Shown: in pieces, positions 1 to 8,440 of the stretch | Layout of the letters: each line of letters starts with the position of its first letter | How positions within the stretch are numbered: position 1 is the first letter of the stretch | From: an uncultured Bacteroidota bacterium | GTDB lineage: Bacteria > Bacteroidota > Bacteroidia > Chitinophagales > Chitinophagaceae | Direction of reading: 5' to 3' | Assembly: GCA_903906365.1 (NCBI GenBank) | Contig: CAIVKC010000046.1 | Span: 121,571-185,570, forward strand | DNA length: 64,000 nucleotides | The notes under the pieces: model-generated | The model's database searches: none | Seen by the model: the letters and a program-made list of their open reading frames with translations, nothing else | Told to the model about the DNA's origin: nothing | Position numbers and translations under genes: made by a program

Positions 1-102
1 TGTACAATTGTTATTCTAAGCCTATCTTTATTCAGCGCAGGTGCGCCCTGACCTGGGGCTCCCTTTCCCTTAAACACCCCCAACTCATTAAATACGCTGA
101 GC

Positions 103-1200
103 ATGAAAGCCAAACAGGTAAAACTATTTGAACCCATCTGGGCCATTGCGGCACCGCTTTGCGCCTGGCTCTTATTTTCAGCCAAACTACTGGGCCTACC
201 CCATCACTTTGTCTTTCTGTTGCTGCTCACCACCGCCCTTATTGGCAGTGTACTGGCTGCCGTACACCATGCTGAAATCATTGCCCACCGGATTGGCGAA
301 CCCTTCGGTGCCCTGGTGCTGGCCGTTGCCGTCACCAGCATAGAGGTTGCCCTGATCATTTCCCTGATGCTTACACCCGGCCATGATACGACGACCCTGG
401 CCAGGGATACGGTATTTGCCGCAGAGATGATTATCATTACGGGCATTGTTGGCCTTTCCCTGCTGATCGGGGGAATCAAATTCAAAGAGCAGACCTTCGG
501 ACTGGACGGGGTCAGCGCTTCACTTACCATCCTGACAGCCATTTCTGCCCTGACCCTTATTCTCCCCAATTATACACTCAGCACCCCCGGGCCTTACTAC
601 AACAATAAACAACTGGCCTTTGTAGCGGTGGTTTCCCTGGTATTGTATGGCGCATTCCTGCTGGTGCAAACCATCAGTCACCGCCAGTACTTCCTGCAAA
701 AAAAACAGAAGGACATCCCCCAGGAGCATCCCCATCGGCCTGACAACCGGCAAACCCTGGTAAGCGCTTTGTTTCTGCTGGTCAGTTTGTCCGCCGTTGT
801 GGTGCTCGCCGAAGAACTGGCACCTGATCTGGAATCCGGAGTGGACCGCATCGGGGCACCCAAATCGCTGGTGGGCGTGATCATCGCCATGGTCGTACTG
901 CTGCCTGAAGGGCTTTCAGCGCTGAAAGCGGCCGGGACCAACCAACTGCAGTCAAGCCTGAACCTGGCGCTTGGTTCGGCACTGGCAAGCATCGGACTAA
1001 CCATCCCGACAGTGGCATTTGTTTCCATTGGCATGGGATGGCCCCTGGAACTGGGCATTGATACCAAATCCACCGTACTGTTCCTGCTGTCGCTGTTGAT
1101 CATCCTGCTGTCACTGAGAACCGGAAAGACAACCCTGCTGCAGGGTCTGGTCCTGCTGGTGATTTTTGCCGTCTACCTGTTTTTGACGGTAATTCCCTAA
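103..1200 (+). CDS. chaA: Calcium/proton (sodium/proton) antiporter, ChaA type
   Basis: Inner-membrane cation exchanger of the CaCA superfamily that expels Ca2+ or Na+ in exchange for protons. The 365-residue length matches the ChaA family, and the protein is almost entirely hydrophobic helices. Both internal alpha-repeat signatures are visible: the first around residues 66-90 (GEPFGALVLAVAVTSIEVAL, with acidic E81) and the second around 258-300, where LPEGLSALKAAGTNQ (E269) precedes a glycine/alanine-rich helix with GSALASIGLTIP. A short polar linker with basic residues near 200-215 separates the halves. The next gene converges on it with only 21 bp between stop codons. ChaA-like identity is firm; the preferred ion cannot be told from sequence. 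Confidence 0.9.
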   Translation: MKAKQVKLFEPIWAIAAPLCAWLLFSAKLLGLPHHFVFLLLLTTALIGSVLAAVHHAEIIAHRIGEPFGALVLAVAVTSIEVALIISLMLTPGHDTTTLARDTVFAAEMIIITGIVGLSLLIGGIKFKEQTFGLDGVSASLTILTAISALTLILPNYTLSTPGPYYNNKQLAFVAVVSLVLYGAFLLVQTISHRQYFLQKKQKDIPQEHPHRPDNRQTLVSALFLLVSLSAVVVLAEELAPDLESGVDRIGAPKSLVGVIIAMVVLLPEGLSALKAAGTNQLQSSLNLALGSALASIGLTIPTVAFVSIGMGWPLELGIDTKSTVLFLLSLLIILLSLRTGKTTLLQGLVLLVIFAVYLFLTVIP

Positions 1201-1221
1201 GTGAGCAGATGGGCAGGCAGT

Positions 1222-3348
1222 CTATTTTCCGGTGATCTTATACCTGATGAGCAAAGAGGCAGGCCGCTGGGAAATGGTTAAGGCGATGCCATCCATCAGC
1301 TCCCGGCCGGTCTTAAGGACGCGCAAACCATAGTCTTCAAAATACATCTCATAGTTTTCCGCTGCCCGCAGTCCGGAGAGCTTTACCATGATGGAATCCC
1401 GGGAACTGCCTGCGCGGCGGAAGGCGATCACGATGCCATCCTCCCTGGAGGGGCGGTTCAGCTGATAGGCCATCCAAACATCATCGGAAGTAATATCCTG
1501 GTTGGGGGTCAGGGGGTAATAATCGCCCAGGAAATAAGGCCGGAGGTCTTTAAAATCCTTTATGCGCTGCTGGATGGCCCCGATGGGTTCGGAGGCTTTT
1601 CCGGTGATCTCCCAGTTCAGCACGGCCGTTGCGCCGAGCCCCGAGCGGAAAGTATAGGCATCGGTCCGGTAAATGGCCGTCCCGTGGATGGGCAGATAAA
1701 AATTCAGGCCGTAGCTATGACATTGGTACCCGTTGGGTTCACCATACTGGTAATCGGTTCTCCACAGGGGCGCACTCCTGGAAACCGTTTCCAGATCCAG
1801 TCGGCGGCCGCCACTGGCGCAGTTATCGATGAGCAGGTTGGGAAAGCGGACCAGCAGGCTGTCCCAAAAAGCATACAAGCCTTCAATATGACGTATCTCC
1901 GATATACCAATCCGGCCTGGCTTGTCGTGGGACTCCCAGTAGGGCATTGGATTGAAATTAAAGTCCTGCCTGTAGTTATCAATCCCTTCTTTTTGAATGA
2001 AGGCCGAAATCATAACCGTCATCCAGGCGCGGGCATCCTTATTGCCCAGGTCGAACAGGTAGTTGTCGTTGTCTTTTAATTTGATCAGCCATTCGGGATG
2101 TTCCCTGTCAATCCGGGTGCCCGGCCTGACCCGCTCGGGTTCAAACCAGACCATGAACCTGGCCCCTGCCGCATGAACGGCATCGGCCACGGGCCGCAGA
2201 CCACGCGGGAAACGGTCCGGATCCGCCGTCCAGTTGCCCACCTGTTCCCACCAGCCGCCTTTTTCCGCTTTATCCCAGCCGGTACCCGCATACCATCCGG
2301 CGTCCAGCCAGAAAACCTCGGGCAGGATCCGGAACTGCTGGTACCGTTTTACCAGCGCAACAGCGAATTCTTCAGTCAGGCAATTGTATTCCTGGCAGGG
2401 AGCCGGGTCCCCGTAATCAAAACTACCCGACAGGGGGTAGGGCGCGTAACGGCCATTTATTTTCCGGCTGTGGTGGGACAGGATGAACTGCCTGAACTGG
2501 TTATGCCCAATCATCCGGTCGGCCCCTGTCCAGAACAGCAGGCTGATCCTGGGAGTGCGGATCTGTTCGGCGGGATAGAGGGACAGTTGCATTTTTTCCA
2601 TCCCTGATTGCAGGCTTACCCAACGGTCCGATGGCTGGGATACATCGGCATACCATTTGCCCGTCCAGCCCACGGCAGCTACCACACCCTGGCCGCCCGG
2701 CGCCTCAATATTAAAGAAGGGAAAAGCGGTATTGTCCGAGGAACGCCCCCCGGTCGGCGTTAAATAGGTGTGTTCCCCGAATGCCAGTTCCTCGTCCATG
2801 GGTTCAAAGTCAGTTCTTTCGGCATTGCTTCCCCTGGCGTGGTGTAACACAAAATGCCCGCTTTGACGGACCTCAAAGGACTGGTCGATCACCGCCACCT
2901 TCTGCAGCAAGGGACAGTTTTTGGCTGAACCATTGGAAAATTCCAGCATCCATTCCACCGCAGGGTAATCGTTGAAGCGGGTGAGATGGCATGTAACGGA
3001 GAGGCCGCCTCCTGGCTCTGTCCAGCTATAGCGCATTTCCCGGCTGTCGGGTTCGGTTGATGGAATCTCTTTTTGTTGAAAGGTCCATTTCCGGATAAAC
3101 TGGCCTGATCTCCTGCCCCCGTATTCAAAGGAAAAAGGGGGCAGTTTGCCCTGCGCAAAATGATTGGCCACCCAGATATCCAGGGCGGCCCCGTCAGCGG
3201 GCATATAAGCCTGGGATTGGCCATATGCGCGGGGGGATAACAGGCATACCAAGAGCCAACAGATAAGCAGGGTCCCCAGGCTGGGGCAACCGCGCATGTC
3301 CCGGATGGATACAGCAGGCGGAGCTGGCATGGCAAAGGATCGTTTCAT
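1222..3348 (-). CDS. Secreted alpha-galactosidase (GH36, melibiase family)
   Basis: Hydrolyses terminal alpha-1,6-galactosyl residues from melibiose/raffinose-type sugars or galactomannan side chains. The 708-residue protein begins with a probable signal peptide: hydrophobic residues about 25-39, cut near AYGQ. The N-terminal half is a beta-rich domain and a TIM barrel follows, with WLDAGWY, the FMVWFEPERV strand and DNCASGGRRLD. The expected catalytic pair is present: D462 in YRQDFN as nucleophile and D532 in WRTDYQ as acid/base, 70 residues apart as is usual in GH36. Met18 is an alternative start that would give a more conventional signal peptide. It stands alone, far from susCD at the other end of the window, so no polysaccharide locus is implied. 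Confidence 0.88.
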   Translation of the reverse strand: MKRSFAMPAPPAVSIRDMRGCPSLGTLLICWLLVCLLSPRAYGQSQAYMPADGAALDIWVANHFAQGKLPPFSFEYGGRRSGQFIRKWTFQQKEIPSTEPDSREMRYSWTEPGGGLSVTCHLTRFNDYPAVEWMLEFSNGSAKNCPLLQKVAVIDQSFEVRQSGHFVLHHARGSNAERTDFEPMDEELAFGEHTYLTPTGGRSSDNTAFPFFNIEAPGGQGVVAAVGWTGKWYADVSQPSDRWVSLQSGMEKMQLSLYPAEQIRTPRISLLFWTGADRMIGHNQFRQFILSHHSRKINGRYAPYPLSGSFDYGDPAPCQEYNCLTEEFAVALVKRYQQFRILPEVFWLDAGWYAGTGWDKAEKGGWWEQVGNWTADPDRFPRGLRPVADAVHAAGARFMVWFEPERVRPGTRIDREHPEWLIKLKDNDNYLFDLGNKDARAWMTVMISAFIQKEGIDNYRQDFNFNPMPYWESHDKPGRIGISEIRHIEGLYAFWDSLLVRFPNLLIDNCASGGRRLDLETVSRSAPLWRTDYQYGEPNGYQCHSYGLNFYLPIHGTAIYRTDAYTFRSGLGATAVLNWEITGKASEPIGAIQQRIKDFKDLRPYFLGDYYPLTPNQDITSDDVWMAYQLNRPSREDGIVIAFRRAGSSRDSIMVKLSGLRAAENYEMYFEDYGLRVLKTGRELMDGIALTISQRPASLLIRYKITGK

Positions 3349-3551
3349 GGATTAAATGTAGCAATATTACCCAGGCACCTGATGATAAATTTGATGCTGG
3401 TCTGCTGGATTGCCTGCAAAAAGCGGGGCCGCCTTTGCCCGATGCCGCCGGAGGTAGCAAGATCCAGGGTAGGTTTGATGGGTTCTGCAATGGTTGTCCC
3501 ATAATATCACCATGTCATCCCCTCGGCATCCGGCAGCGTCCTTTACTGCAT

Positions 3552-4667
3552 TTACTGCACTTCGATGTCTTTTTGCTGGTCCACAATGATTTCAGGTTTT
3601 CCCTTATAGATGGTAACCCGTCCGGTGACGCAGATGTTTTTTCCCTGGTAATAGCGCTCGGGCGGCTGGCTGAAATGGGTCCGGCTGTCTCCCCAGATCA
3701 GGATGGTCAGCGGCGCATTCGGGTAAGGAGCCCCCAGGTTCAGAAAAGTGGGTTTTCTTCCGGATGATTCCAGGTATTTTGTATCATACACTGCTGCACA
3801 GATTTTTACCAGTTTGCCCTCATAAGCCGGCGCATCTTTGATATCAATGGTCACCGCTGATGCTATGGGTGTCTCCGTGGCAGGACCCGGCTTATAGGGA
3901 AGGTCCCTGAAATAGTGGCGGAGCAGGGAAGCCAGCCGCAGGCCGGCTTTGAGGAGCTGCTTTTCAATGACCGGGTAATTGATATTGACATAGTCCTGAT
4001 CAATGTGGTTATTGGTTATGGCATAGACCCGGTCCAGGTTCCTTCTGGATTCGCGGGTCCAGCCCAATATGTCAATCGCCTCTATGCTGGCGACCGCTGC
4101 CGCATTGTAGGAATTGGCTGCCAGACACTGCTCCAGGGAAGTTGCCTTATACTCGATGATCTCCGTATCCCAGACGGCGTGCAGGTTGGTGTTTTTTTCA
4201 AAGAAGGTGACCATCACTTGGTTTCCGCCCCGGTCTGACAGATAGCCCACGTGCAGGGGCTGGTGCAAATCTCCCACCAGGTGGAACAGGTAAAGAATCC
4301 TCGTTTTTATCTCCTCATGGGAGAGGTTGCCCATATGGTCAAAATCCCGGATTGTTTTTTCAAGGACACCGATGATATTGTCACCGGGCATATCCACCAC
4401 TTCTGCCCCTTTTTCAAAATTTACATAATGGTAGGGCTTCATGAAATCATAGGAAGGATCGCTTCTCATATCGTCCATCCAGTTGGCAGCCTGCTCGATG
4501 GAGAGTCCCCCCAGGTAATCGAGCACCTGTTTTTTGGTGTTTTCATCCAGGTAATGAAAGGCGATTTCAGCGATGAGGGAATGGCCTCTGCGGCCCCAGG
4601 CATGCGTGCGAAAGGGGGTGGCCACCAGGGTAAGCAATATCAGGACAGGCATTAATAAATGCTTCAT
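3552..4667 (-). CDS. Secreted S1/P1-type zinc nuclease with C-terminal OB-fold-like domain
   Basis: A periplasmic or secreted nuclease degrading single-stranded DNA/RNA with three zinc ions. The signal peptide (residues 1-23) ends in THA, so the mature protein would start with Trp24. This family requires that, because the N-terminal Trp is a zinc ligand. The other ligands are present: H29 (WGRRGH), an Asp in MDDM (65-66), H80, H129/D133/H139 (HLVGDLHQPLH) and H163/D167 (HAVWD). The nuclease domain ends near residue 258. Residues about 270-371 add a second domain with YYQGKNICVTGRVTIYKGKP, typical of OB-fold nucleic-acid-binding domains. Most S1/P1 enzymes lack this part. A salvage role for extracellular nucleic acids is inferred. 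Confidence 0.88.
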   Translation of the reverse strand: MKHLLMPVLILLTLVATPFRTHAWGRRGHSLIAEIAFHYLDENTKKQVLDYLGGLSIEQAANWMDDMRSDPSYDFMKPYHYVNFEKGAEVVDMPGDNIIGVLEKTIRDFDHMGNLSHEEIKTRILYLFHLVGDLHQPLHVGYLSDRGGNQVMVTFFEKNTNLHAVWDTEIIEYKATSLEQCLAANSYNAAAVASIEAIDILGWTRESRRNLDRVYAITNNHIDQDYVNINYPVIEKQLLKAGLRLASLLRHYFRDLPYKPGPATETPIASAVTIDIKDAPAYEGKLVKICAAVYDTKYLESSGRKPTFLNLGAPYPNAPLTILIWGDSRTHFSQPPERYYQGKNICVTGRVTIYKGKPEIIVDQQKDIEVQ

Positions 4668-4681
4668 GGGTTAATTTTGTA

Positions 4682-4689
4682 CAAATATA
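4682..4689 (-). promoter_or_regulatory. -7 box of the S1/P1 nuclease gene
   Basis: The minus strand reads TATATTTG, an exact match to the Bacteroidota -7 consensus TAnnTTTG, 14 bp upstream of the start codon. No clear -33 TTTG was found at the right spacing. Confidence 0.45.
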
Positions 4690-4992
4690 GTCAGGGACGC
4701 TTTCCCCGGACCTGCCCGGAGGTATTGATGGGGTAAATTTAATGCAGGCACAACGGTCAAAGAGCAATATATTATAAGTCAATTCAGTACACTTGGCATT
4801 ATTGTAAGATGCGCTGTGCTGGCACATTGTGTGAGGTCCTGGGGTATAGTGGCTGGCTGTTACTCGAATAGGATTTGCCGGGAGCTGTTTTGGCGGGACT
4901 CAACCCCATTAAGCCTGAGAAGGGCCCTTTTTGAAAGGGCGCTTTAAAAGGTCCGGCCAGGACATCAGCCCATGGCCTGCCTGAGAGATCCC

Positions 4993-5025
4993 TTTGACCC
5001 GGCAGCAGATTTCGGTGTAATTTCG
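4993..5025 (+). promoter_or_regulatory. Probable promoter of the 107-aa protein gene
   Basis: A -33 element TTTG (4993-4996) is followed after 21 bp by TAATTTCG (5018-5025), one mismatch from TAnnTTTG. The start codon lies 37 bp further on, a normal arrangement for a Bacteroidota housekeeping promoter. Confidence 0.5.
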
Positions 5026-5062
5026 ATATGACTTACAGAGGCGTCTATCAAAAAAAGTAACC

Positions 5063-5386
5063 ATGGAAAATGAAGCATCCCTGCTCACCGAACTACAAGA
5101 AACGCTGCCGGTAAAAACGGATGGCAGACCCACCATGGAGGAGCTGATCTTACGGATGGCAGAATATGTCAACGGCCTTATTGAAGGGGATTTCCAGCAG
5201 CTGGTCAGTATGCTGTATTCCATTGACGTGAGTGAATCCCGCCTCCGGTCGGTGCTGAAAACACATCCAGGGGAAGATGCCGGCAGACTGATTGCAGAAC
5301 TGATCATAGAGCGCCAGCTTCAAAAAATCAGGACCCGGCATCAATACAGATCCGGCCCCGCAGACACGGATGAGGAAAAATGGTAA
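5063..5386 (+). CDS. Small conserved hypothetical protein
   Basis: A 107-residue soluble protein with no signal peptide or membrane segment, predicted mostly helical. A hydrophobic helix pair spans about 26-52 (EELILRMAEYVNGLIEGDFQ). It is followed by SIDVSESRLRSVL, then AGRLIAELIIERQLQKIRTR, and it ends in an acidic tail with a terminal Trp. The pattern of an ID.SE..L...L motif followed by an AELIIERQLQK helix resembles a short hypothetical family I recall from Chitinophagaceae, but I know of no function. It stands alone on the plus strand with its own promoter, which supports it as a real gene. The start is fixed by a purine-rich stretch immediately upstream of ATG. Confidence 0.7.
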   Translation: MENEASLLTELQETLPVKTDGRPTMEELILRMAEYVNGLIEGDFQQLVSMLYSIDVSESRLRSVLKTHPGEDAGRLIAELIIERQLQKIRTRHQYRSGPADTDEEKW

Positions 5387-5534
5387 TGACCTCAGCGGAA
5401 ACAGCAGCCTAAATTCCCCCGATGCAGGGCCGGACAATGGAGGGGACCTCTCCTTTGAGGAGGGTATAAAAGACCGGGGCCCCTAAAACCATTACAGGCA
5501 GGAATTGTCTTTCACCGCACGTTGCAGCTGGAGG

Positions 5535-6194
5535 CTATTTGAACATCAGCTCCTTCACTTTGGCTTTGTCTTCTTTTTCCCGTTTGAGGTCAAACATGGT
5601 CCCAAAAACGCGGTCCCAGAGGGTGGTACTGACGCCAAAACCCATATCCGGGTCTTTATAATGATGCAGGTGGTGGTTGCGCCACAGGGGTTTCATCCAT
5701 TTAAAGGGGGGATTCCAGGCATGGATGGCATAGTGCATGGTGCCGTACATCAGGTAACCCCAGATAAAACCGGGGAAAAACATGAAGGCGACATTTCCCA
5801 TCAACAGGTACTGCAGGGAAAAAATCAGGCTGGAAAGGATGATGCTGGGAACAGGCGGCATAAACAGCCTTTCCCGGTCGCGGGGATATTCATGGTGATT
5901 GCCATGCATCACATATATGATCTTTGTGGCCCTTTCGCTGGATGCCAGGAAATGGAATATGAAGCGGTGCATCAGGTATTCAAAAAAAGTCCAGAAAAAA
6001 ATACCGGCTCCAAATGCCAGCACGATCTGCCCGGGGGTATACTCAAAGCGCACGTAGCTGCGATACAGCAAAAAACAGATCACCGGCAGGTACATACCCC
6101 AGATTACCAGCGGATGGGTCTTGGTGAGCATCTCCAGGTAAGCGTTCCTGAATAATTTTGCCTGTCCCTTATTATGTATCTTTTCAAATTTCAT
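5535..6194 (-). CDS. Fatty acid hydroxylase / sterol desaturase family protein
   Basis: A membrane-bound di-iron oxygenase of the FA_hydroxylase family, 219 residues. Hydrophobic segments lie at about 28-46, 56-74, 115-133 and 136-152. The histidine clusters that bind the two irons are complete: H76/H81 (HRFIFH), H97/H100/H101 (HGNHH), H154/H158 (HYAIH) and H174-H178 (HHLHH). The short size and spacing resemble the catalytic part of fatty acid 2-hydroxylases, which act on sphingolipid acyl chains. Sphingolipids are common in this phylum, so that substrate is plausible but inferred; a carotenoid or sterol-like substrate is possible. A -7 box lies upstream and the gene diverges from the fumarylacetoacetate hydrolase gene. 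Confidence 0.82.
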   Translation of the reverse strand: MKFEKIHNKGQAKLFRNAYLEMLTKTHPLVIWGMYLPVICFLLYRSYVRFEYTPGQIVLAFGAGIFFWTFFEYLMHRFIFHFLASSERATKIIYVMHGNHHEYPRDRERLFMPPVPSIILSSLIFSLQYLLMGNVAFMFFPGFIWGYLMYGTMHYAIHAWNPPFKWMKPLWRNHHLHHYKDPDMGFGVSTTLWDRVFGTMFDLKREKEDKAKVKELMFK

Positions 6195-6211
6195 GCGCTA
6201 CAGTTAAGTTG

Positions 6212-6219
6212 CAAAAATA
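6212..6219 (-). promoter_or_regulatory. -7 box of the fatty acid hydroxylase gene
   Basis: The minus strand reads TATTTTTG, an exact TAnnTTTG match, 17 bp upstream of the ATG. No matching -33 element was seen. Confidence 0.45.
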
Positions 6220-6402
6220 CGGAGAACATTGCTAATTTAAACCTGTCCGTTATTATCGGTTTTCCTTATATATATCAGGATTCCAGGGGATAAAAATCAT
6301 GCACTGGCGGGCAGACCCGCCGGCCGCCGCAGGCAACCAGCCGAGAAGAAGGACTCCGTTGAAATTTCCTATTTTTACCGGCCGGAGAAAATCCCGCCAA
6401 TT

Positions 6403-7419
6403 ATGAAATTAGTATCATACCTCAAAGACGAACAGGACCAGCTGGCCATCCTGGTGGATGGTTACGTATACGACATGGAAGTGATTCATCCCGACCTGCC
6501 TGGCAACATGAGCATGTTTTTGAATTACTGGGAGGATATGCTGCCCATCGTGGAGGCCGGGGAAATAAGCATCCGGGAACAACATATTTCCACCGAAAAA
6601 GGACTCCCCCTGGAGGATGTCCGGCTGCTGGCGCCGGTTCCCTTTCCCACCTCCTGCCGGGACGGATATGCCTTCCGCCAGCATGTGGCTGCCGCCAGGC
6701 GTAACCGGAAACTGCCCATGATAGAGGAATTCGACCAGTTTCCCGTCTTCTATTTTACCAACCACCACTCCATCACGGGACCCGGCGACATCCGGTGCAT
6801 GCCCGATCATTTCGACCGGCTGGATTTTGAACTGGAAGCGGCGGTCGTTATCTGCAAGCACGGCCGCAATATCCGGGCTGCGGATGCCGACCAATATATA
6901 GGCGGCCTGATGATTATGAACGACCTGAGCGCAAGGACCCTGCAGATGGAGGAAATGCTGCTGAACCTGGGGCCGGCCAAGGGAAAAGATTTTGCCACCG
7001 CCACCGGTCCCTGCCTGGTCACGCTCAATGAACTGGCCGCATTCGAAGTGGCTCCCAGGGAAGGCCATACGGGTAAAAGCTGGAACCTGCGCATGCAATG
7101 CCGCATCAACGGAGTGCTGGTCAGCGAGGGCAATCTTTCTGATATGGACTGGACCTTTGCCGAACTCATTGAGCGGGCCTCCTACGGGGCGGATCTGTTT
7201 GCCGGGGACATCATCGGCAGCGGCACGGTGGGAACAGGCTGCTTTCTGGAACTCAACGGAACCGGCCGGCTCTCCGACCCCGGCTACCGCGAACAGTGGC
7301 TGCAGGAAGGGGACCTGGTGGAAATGGAGATCGAACAGCTCGAAAAGCTGTCCAACACGATTAAGAGGGAAGAAGATGACTTTTCGCTGCTAAAGCTCAA
7401 AAAGAAGAATCCCTCCTGA
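6403..7419 (+). CDS. Fumarylacetoacetate hydrolase family protein
   Basis: Probably hydrolyses fumarylacetoacetate to fumarate and acetoacetate, the last step of tyrosine/phenylalanine degradation. The 338 residues comprise an N-terminal FAH-type domain (about 1-75) and the hydrolase fold. The catalytic His is H94 in GYAFRQH. The metal ligands fit E143 and E145 (DFELEAAV) and D174 (MNDLSAR), with K195 in GPAKGKDF nearby. The C-terminal GDIIGSGTVGTG motif is also present. The flavin reductase-like gene follows after 66 bp on the same strand, a pairing I associate with tyrosine degradation clusters in this phylum. Homogentisate dioxygenase and HppD are not in the window. A related acylpyruvase role is the main alternative. 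Confidence 0.85.
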   Translation: MKLVSYLKDEQDQLAILVDGYVYDMEVIHPDLPGNMSMFLNYWEDMLPIVEAGEISIREQHISTEKGLPLEDVRLLAPVPFPTSCRDGYAFRQHVAAARRNRKLPMIEEFDQFPVFYFTNHHSITGPGDIRCMPDHFDRLDFELEAAVVICKHGRNIRAADADQYIGGLMIMNDLSARTLQMEEMLLNLGPAKGKDFATATGPCLVTLNELAAFEVAPREGHTGKSWNLRMQCRINGVLVSEGNLSDMDWTFAELIERASYGADLFAGDIIGSGTVGTGCFLELNGTGRLSDPGYREQWLQEGDLVEMEIEQLEKLSNTIKREEDDFSLLKLKKKNPS

Positions 7420-7485
7420 TGGTTGTCCAGCCGGCAGTTTTGACCCCTCAGGCCCCTTGACCCTAAAAAAGCACATCCAGCCTCC

Positions 7486-8367
7486 ATGATAGCGGACTTT
7501 ACCCATCTCCCCCTCCCCAGGATACAGGCCTACCTCCAGCATGCGGTGGCTCCCAGGCCGATCTGCCTGGCCTCGACCGTGGACCGGGCGGGGCAGGTGA
7601 ACCTCAGCCCTTTTAGCTTTTTCAACCTGTTTTCCAGCAATCCGCCAATCCTGGTCTTTTCCCCCTCCCGCCGGCTCAGGGACGGTTCCACCAAACATAC
7701 CCTGGAAAATCTCCTCGAAGTCCCCGAAGTAGGGATTCATATCGTGGACTACGACATGGTCCAGCAGGTCAGCCTGGCGAGCTGTGAATATCCGCGGGGA
7801 GTCAATGAATTCACCAAGTCGGGTTTTACCCAGGAAACAGCCCGGCTGATCAGGCCGCCGCTGGTCAAGGAGAGCAAAATCAGGATGGAATGCCGGGTCA
7901 ATGAAATCAAGCCCTTAGGTGAACAGGGCGGGGCCGGGAATCTGGTCATCTGTCAGGTGCTCCTGATGCACATCGATGACTCCCTGCTCGACCAAAACCA
8001 AATGATCGACCAGACCAGGATCGAGCACGTAGCCAGGCTGGGCGCAAACTGGTACTGCCGGGTGAACCCTTCCAGCCTCTTTGAAGTGGAAAAACCCAAT
8101 ATACATATCGGCATAGGCGTAGATGCTTTGCCCCGCGCCATAGCAAGGAGCCCTTTTCTGTCAGGCAACCACCTGGGCCAGCTCGCCAATGTGGACAGCC
8201 TGCCAGCCCTAGATCCGGCCTTCTGCGACGACCGGCTCAAAAACATCATCCAGTATTTTGGGAACAGCCCAGATGAAATGGAAAGGGAACTGCATATCTA
8301 TGCGGCCGAACTGCTGGATGAAGGTAAGCTCCATGCGGCCTGGCAAGTGCTGCTGACACTCAATTAA
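7486..8367 (+). CDS. Flavin reductase-like (FMN-binding split-barrel) protein
   Basis: A 293-residue protein of the flavin reductase-like family. It starts with the family's usual strand pattern: VAPRPICLASTVD (about 20-33), GQVNLSPFSFFNLFSSNPP (36-54), and a HTLENLLEVPEVGIHIVDYD region. The FMN-binding split barrel spans about residues 15-200. The last 90 residues are a helical extension not needed for flavin binding. Position directly after the fumarylacetoacetate hydrolase gene suggests they are co-transcribed and work in aromatic amino-acid breakdown. The reaction it performs is not established from sequence; it may supply reduced flavin or act on a pathway intermediate. Confidence 0.78.
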   Translation: MIADFTHLPLPRIQAYLQHAVAPRPICLASTVDRAGQVNLSPFSFFNLFSSNPPILVFSPSRRLRDGSTKHTLENLLEVPEVGIHIVDYDMVQQVSLASCEYPRGVNEFTKSGFTQETARLIRPPLVKESKIRMECRVNEIKPLGEQGGAGNLVICQVLLMHIDDSLLDQNQMIDQTRIEHVARLGANWYCRVNPSSLFEVEKPNIHIGIGVDALPRAIARSPFLSGNHLGQLANVDSLPALDPAFCDDRLKNIIQYFGNSPDEMERELHIYAAELLDEGKLHAAWQVLLTLN

Positions 8368-8403
8368 ATTGGCCCGGGCAGGTCCTGCAAGGTTGAATTG
8401 CGT

Positions 8404-8411
8404 TACATTTG
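8404..8411 (+). promoter_or_regulatory. -7 box of lysS
   Basis: TACATTTG is an exact TAnnTTTG match ending 29 bp before the lysS ATG. It lies downstream of the preceding stop codon, so lysS probably has its own promoter. Confidence 0.45.
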
Positions 8412-8440
8412 CCCCAAATTTTGAAATCATTATCGTCACC

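Larger units (their letters stand above)
4668..5062. other. Intergenic region, 395 bp, between divergent genes
   Basis: Both edges carry promoter elements, listed separately. The middle holds no convincing ORF or tRNA. The only structure noticed is a perfect 7-bp stem with a 3-nt loop at 4924-4940 (GCCCTTT/AAAGGGC). It has no T-run on either strand, so it is not called a terminator. Confidence 0.6.

Noticed and set aside
1..102. End of an upstream gene at the left window edge
   Set aside because: Open frames here are short and show no family pattern; the stretch is better read as the leader of the antiporter gene.
1222..3348. Alpha-galactosidase as part of the susCD utilisation locus
   Set aside because: It lies more than 50 kb from susCD with unrelated housekeeping genes between, so linkage is not supported.
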